Of a stretch of DNA of 64,000 nucleotides, positions 63,530 through 64,000 are shown piece after piece. Under the pieces are notes generated by a model. It had not been told where the DNA came from, ran no database searches, and saw only the letters and a list, made by a program, of their open reading frames with translations. Source of the DNA: Haliscomenobacter hydrossis DSM 1100. GTDB taxonomy: Bacteria > Bacteroidota > Bacteroidia > Chitinophagales > Saprospiraceae. Numbering within the stretch: position 1 is the stretch's first letter; each line of letters starts with the position of its first letter. The stretch is from contig NC_015510.1 in assembly GCF_000212735.1 (NCBI RefSeq), positions 3,436,315 to 3,500,314 on the forward strand. The letters run 5' to 3'. Position numbers and translations under genes: made by a program.

Positions 63530-64000
63530 TTAACTCACTTTATCAAACAAATCAAAAGCTCTTTCCAATCTTCTTCGGCATTCGGCTTTGCCTAAAAGGG
63601 CCATCATGTCAAACACTGCCGGACCCTTCATGGTACCCGTCAGGCCAACGCGCAAAATGGGGAGTACATCGCCAAATTTCAGGCCAGCGTTAGCCGTAAA
63701 TGCCTCTACACAAGTCTGCACGGTTGTTGCGGTGTAATCGCTTAATGCCTCTAATTGCTCCACCAGGGGGGCAAAAATGACCCGACTACCCTCTGCTTTC
63801 CATTTTTTGCGAATGGTCGCCTCATCAAAAACGGTAAAATCTTCAAAGAAGTACGCGCCATTCGTCCAGAAATCGGGGAAAAGAATCACCCGTTCTTTCA
63901 TCATGCCTACAAAACTGCGCAGAAAGTCCTCCGCAGGTTGATGGCCATGTGCTTCGATGATCGGCCGAACGGTTTTTGCCAACGCTGCATCTGGAGTCGC
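63530..64000 (-). CDS. gltX: Glutamyl-tRNA synthetase, C-terminal part (5' end outside window)
   Basis: The visible 156 residues form the C-terminal anticodon-binding part of a class I glutamyl-tRNA synthetase. FFEDFTVFDEATIRKKW, DVLPILRVGLTGTMKGP and a final helix RRRLERAFDLF match the family end. The HIGH and KMSKS motifs lie beyond the window edge. The frame is open to base 64000. A TTG at 63982 is only an internal codon. Confidence 0.88.
   Translation of the reverse strand, partial: ATPDAALAKTVRPIIEAHGHQPAEDFLRSFVGMMKERVILFPDFWTNGAYFFEDFTVFDEATIRKKWKAEGSRVIFAPLVEQLEALSDYTATTVQTCVEAFTANAGLKFGDVLPILRVGLTGTMKGPAVFDMMALLGKAECRRRLERAFDLFDKVS

Overview
The window looks like a chromosomal segment of a Bacteroidota bacterium. 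It carries type IX secretion (T9SS) genes (PorD, PorP/SprF, a giant protein with a gliding-motility-type C-terminal sorting domain), a Bat (aerotolerance) operon, the bamD-rpoZ-coaBC-porD cluster and promoter boxes of the TAnnTTTG type. GC content is moderate. The gene content and the many CHAT, TPR and adhesin genes suggest the Saprospiria (a Haliscomenobacter-like organism), but that placement is inference. No rRNA, tRNA, prophage, CRISPR array or intact insertion sequence was seen.

Layout: 0-3.1 kb holds a UvrD-type helicase/nuclease fusion cut by the window edge. 3.2-5.5 kb holds a RelE/ParE-type toxin-antitoxin pair and an Ada/Ogt-AlkB alkylation-repair pair. 5.7-14.2 kb is a Bat operon: MoxR ATPase, DUF58, a DUF4381-like protein, BatA, BatB, BatC, a short BatD-like protein and full BatD, followed by an SCP2-domain protein. 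14.6-21.5 kb is a mixed stretch with an esterase-SMP30 fusion, a Kelch-TPR protein, small membrane proteins and a Tat-exported TIM-barrel protein. 21.7-30.3 kb is mostly housekeeping (nadC, rlmN, a polyprenyl synthetase, glyA, ddl), with one ECF sigma/anti-sigma pair and an exported phosphatase.

The most unusual block is 30.6-37.6 kb. A lipoprotein TPR-CHAT (caspase-like) protease converges on an operon encoding an ECF-like sigma factor, a membrane anti-sigma-like TPR protein, an unrecognised protein and a subtilisin-type protease. A small membrane protein lies upstream. The sigma promoter is overlapped by a clear palindrome. I propose it as a protease-gated sigma switch; the genes are seen, the circuit is inferred.

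37.8-53.7 kb returns to core functions: a ligase-associated exonuclease, porD, coaBC, rpoZ, bamD, rplM-rpsI-rpsB-tsf-pyrH, gyrB, tsaE and alanine dehydrogenase. Among them are a degenerate exonuclease-like protein, an M29 aminopeptidase and a repeat-built lipoprotein. 53.8-63.2 kb is a T9SS type-B export module (2132-aa adhesin, PorP/SprF, OmpA/PD40 protein). The window ends in the 3' part of gltX.

A second theme is structure between genes. At least eleven intergenic spaces hold inverted repeats of about 80-170 bp whose arms are built from short repeated words. Arms match within a copy but differ between copies, and four copies share a conserved GC-rich core. Two larger palindromes (about 254 and 293 bp, each with a perfect 32-bp inner stem) look like miniature mobile elements.
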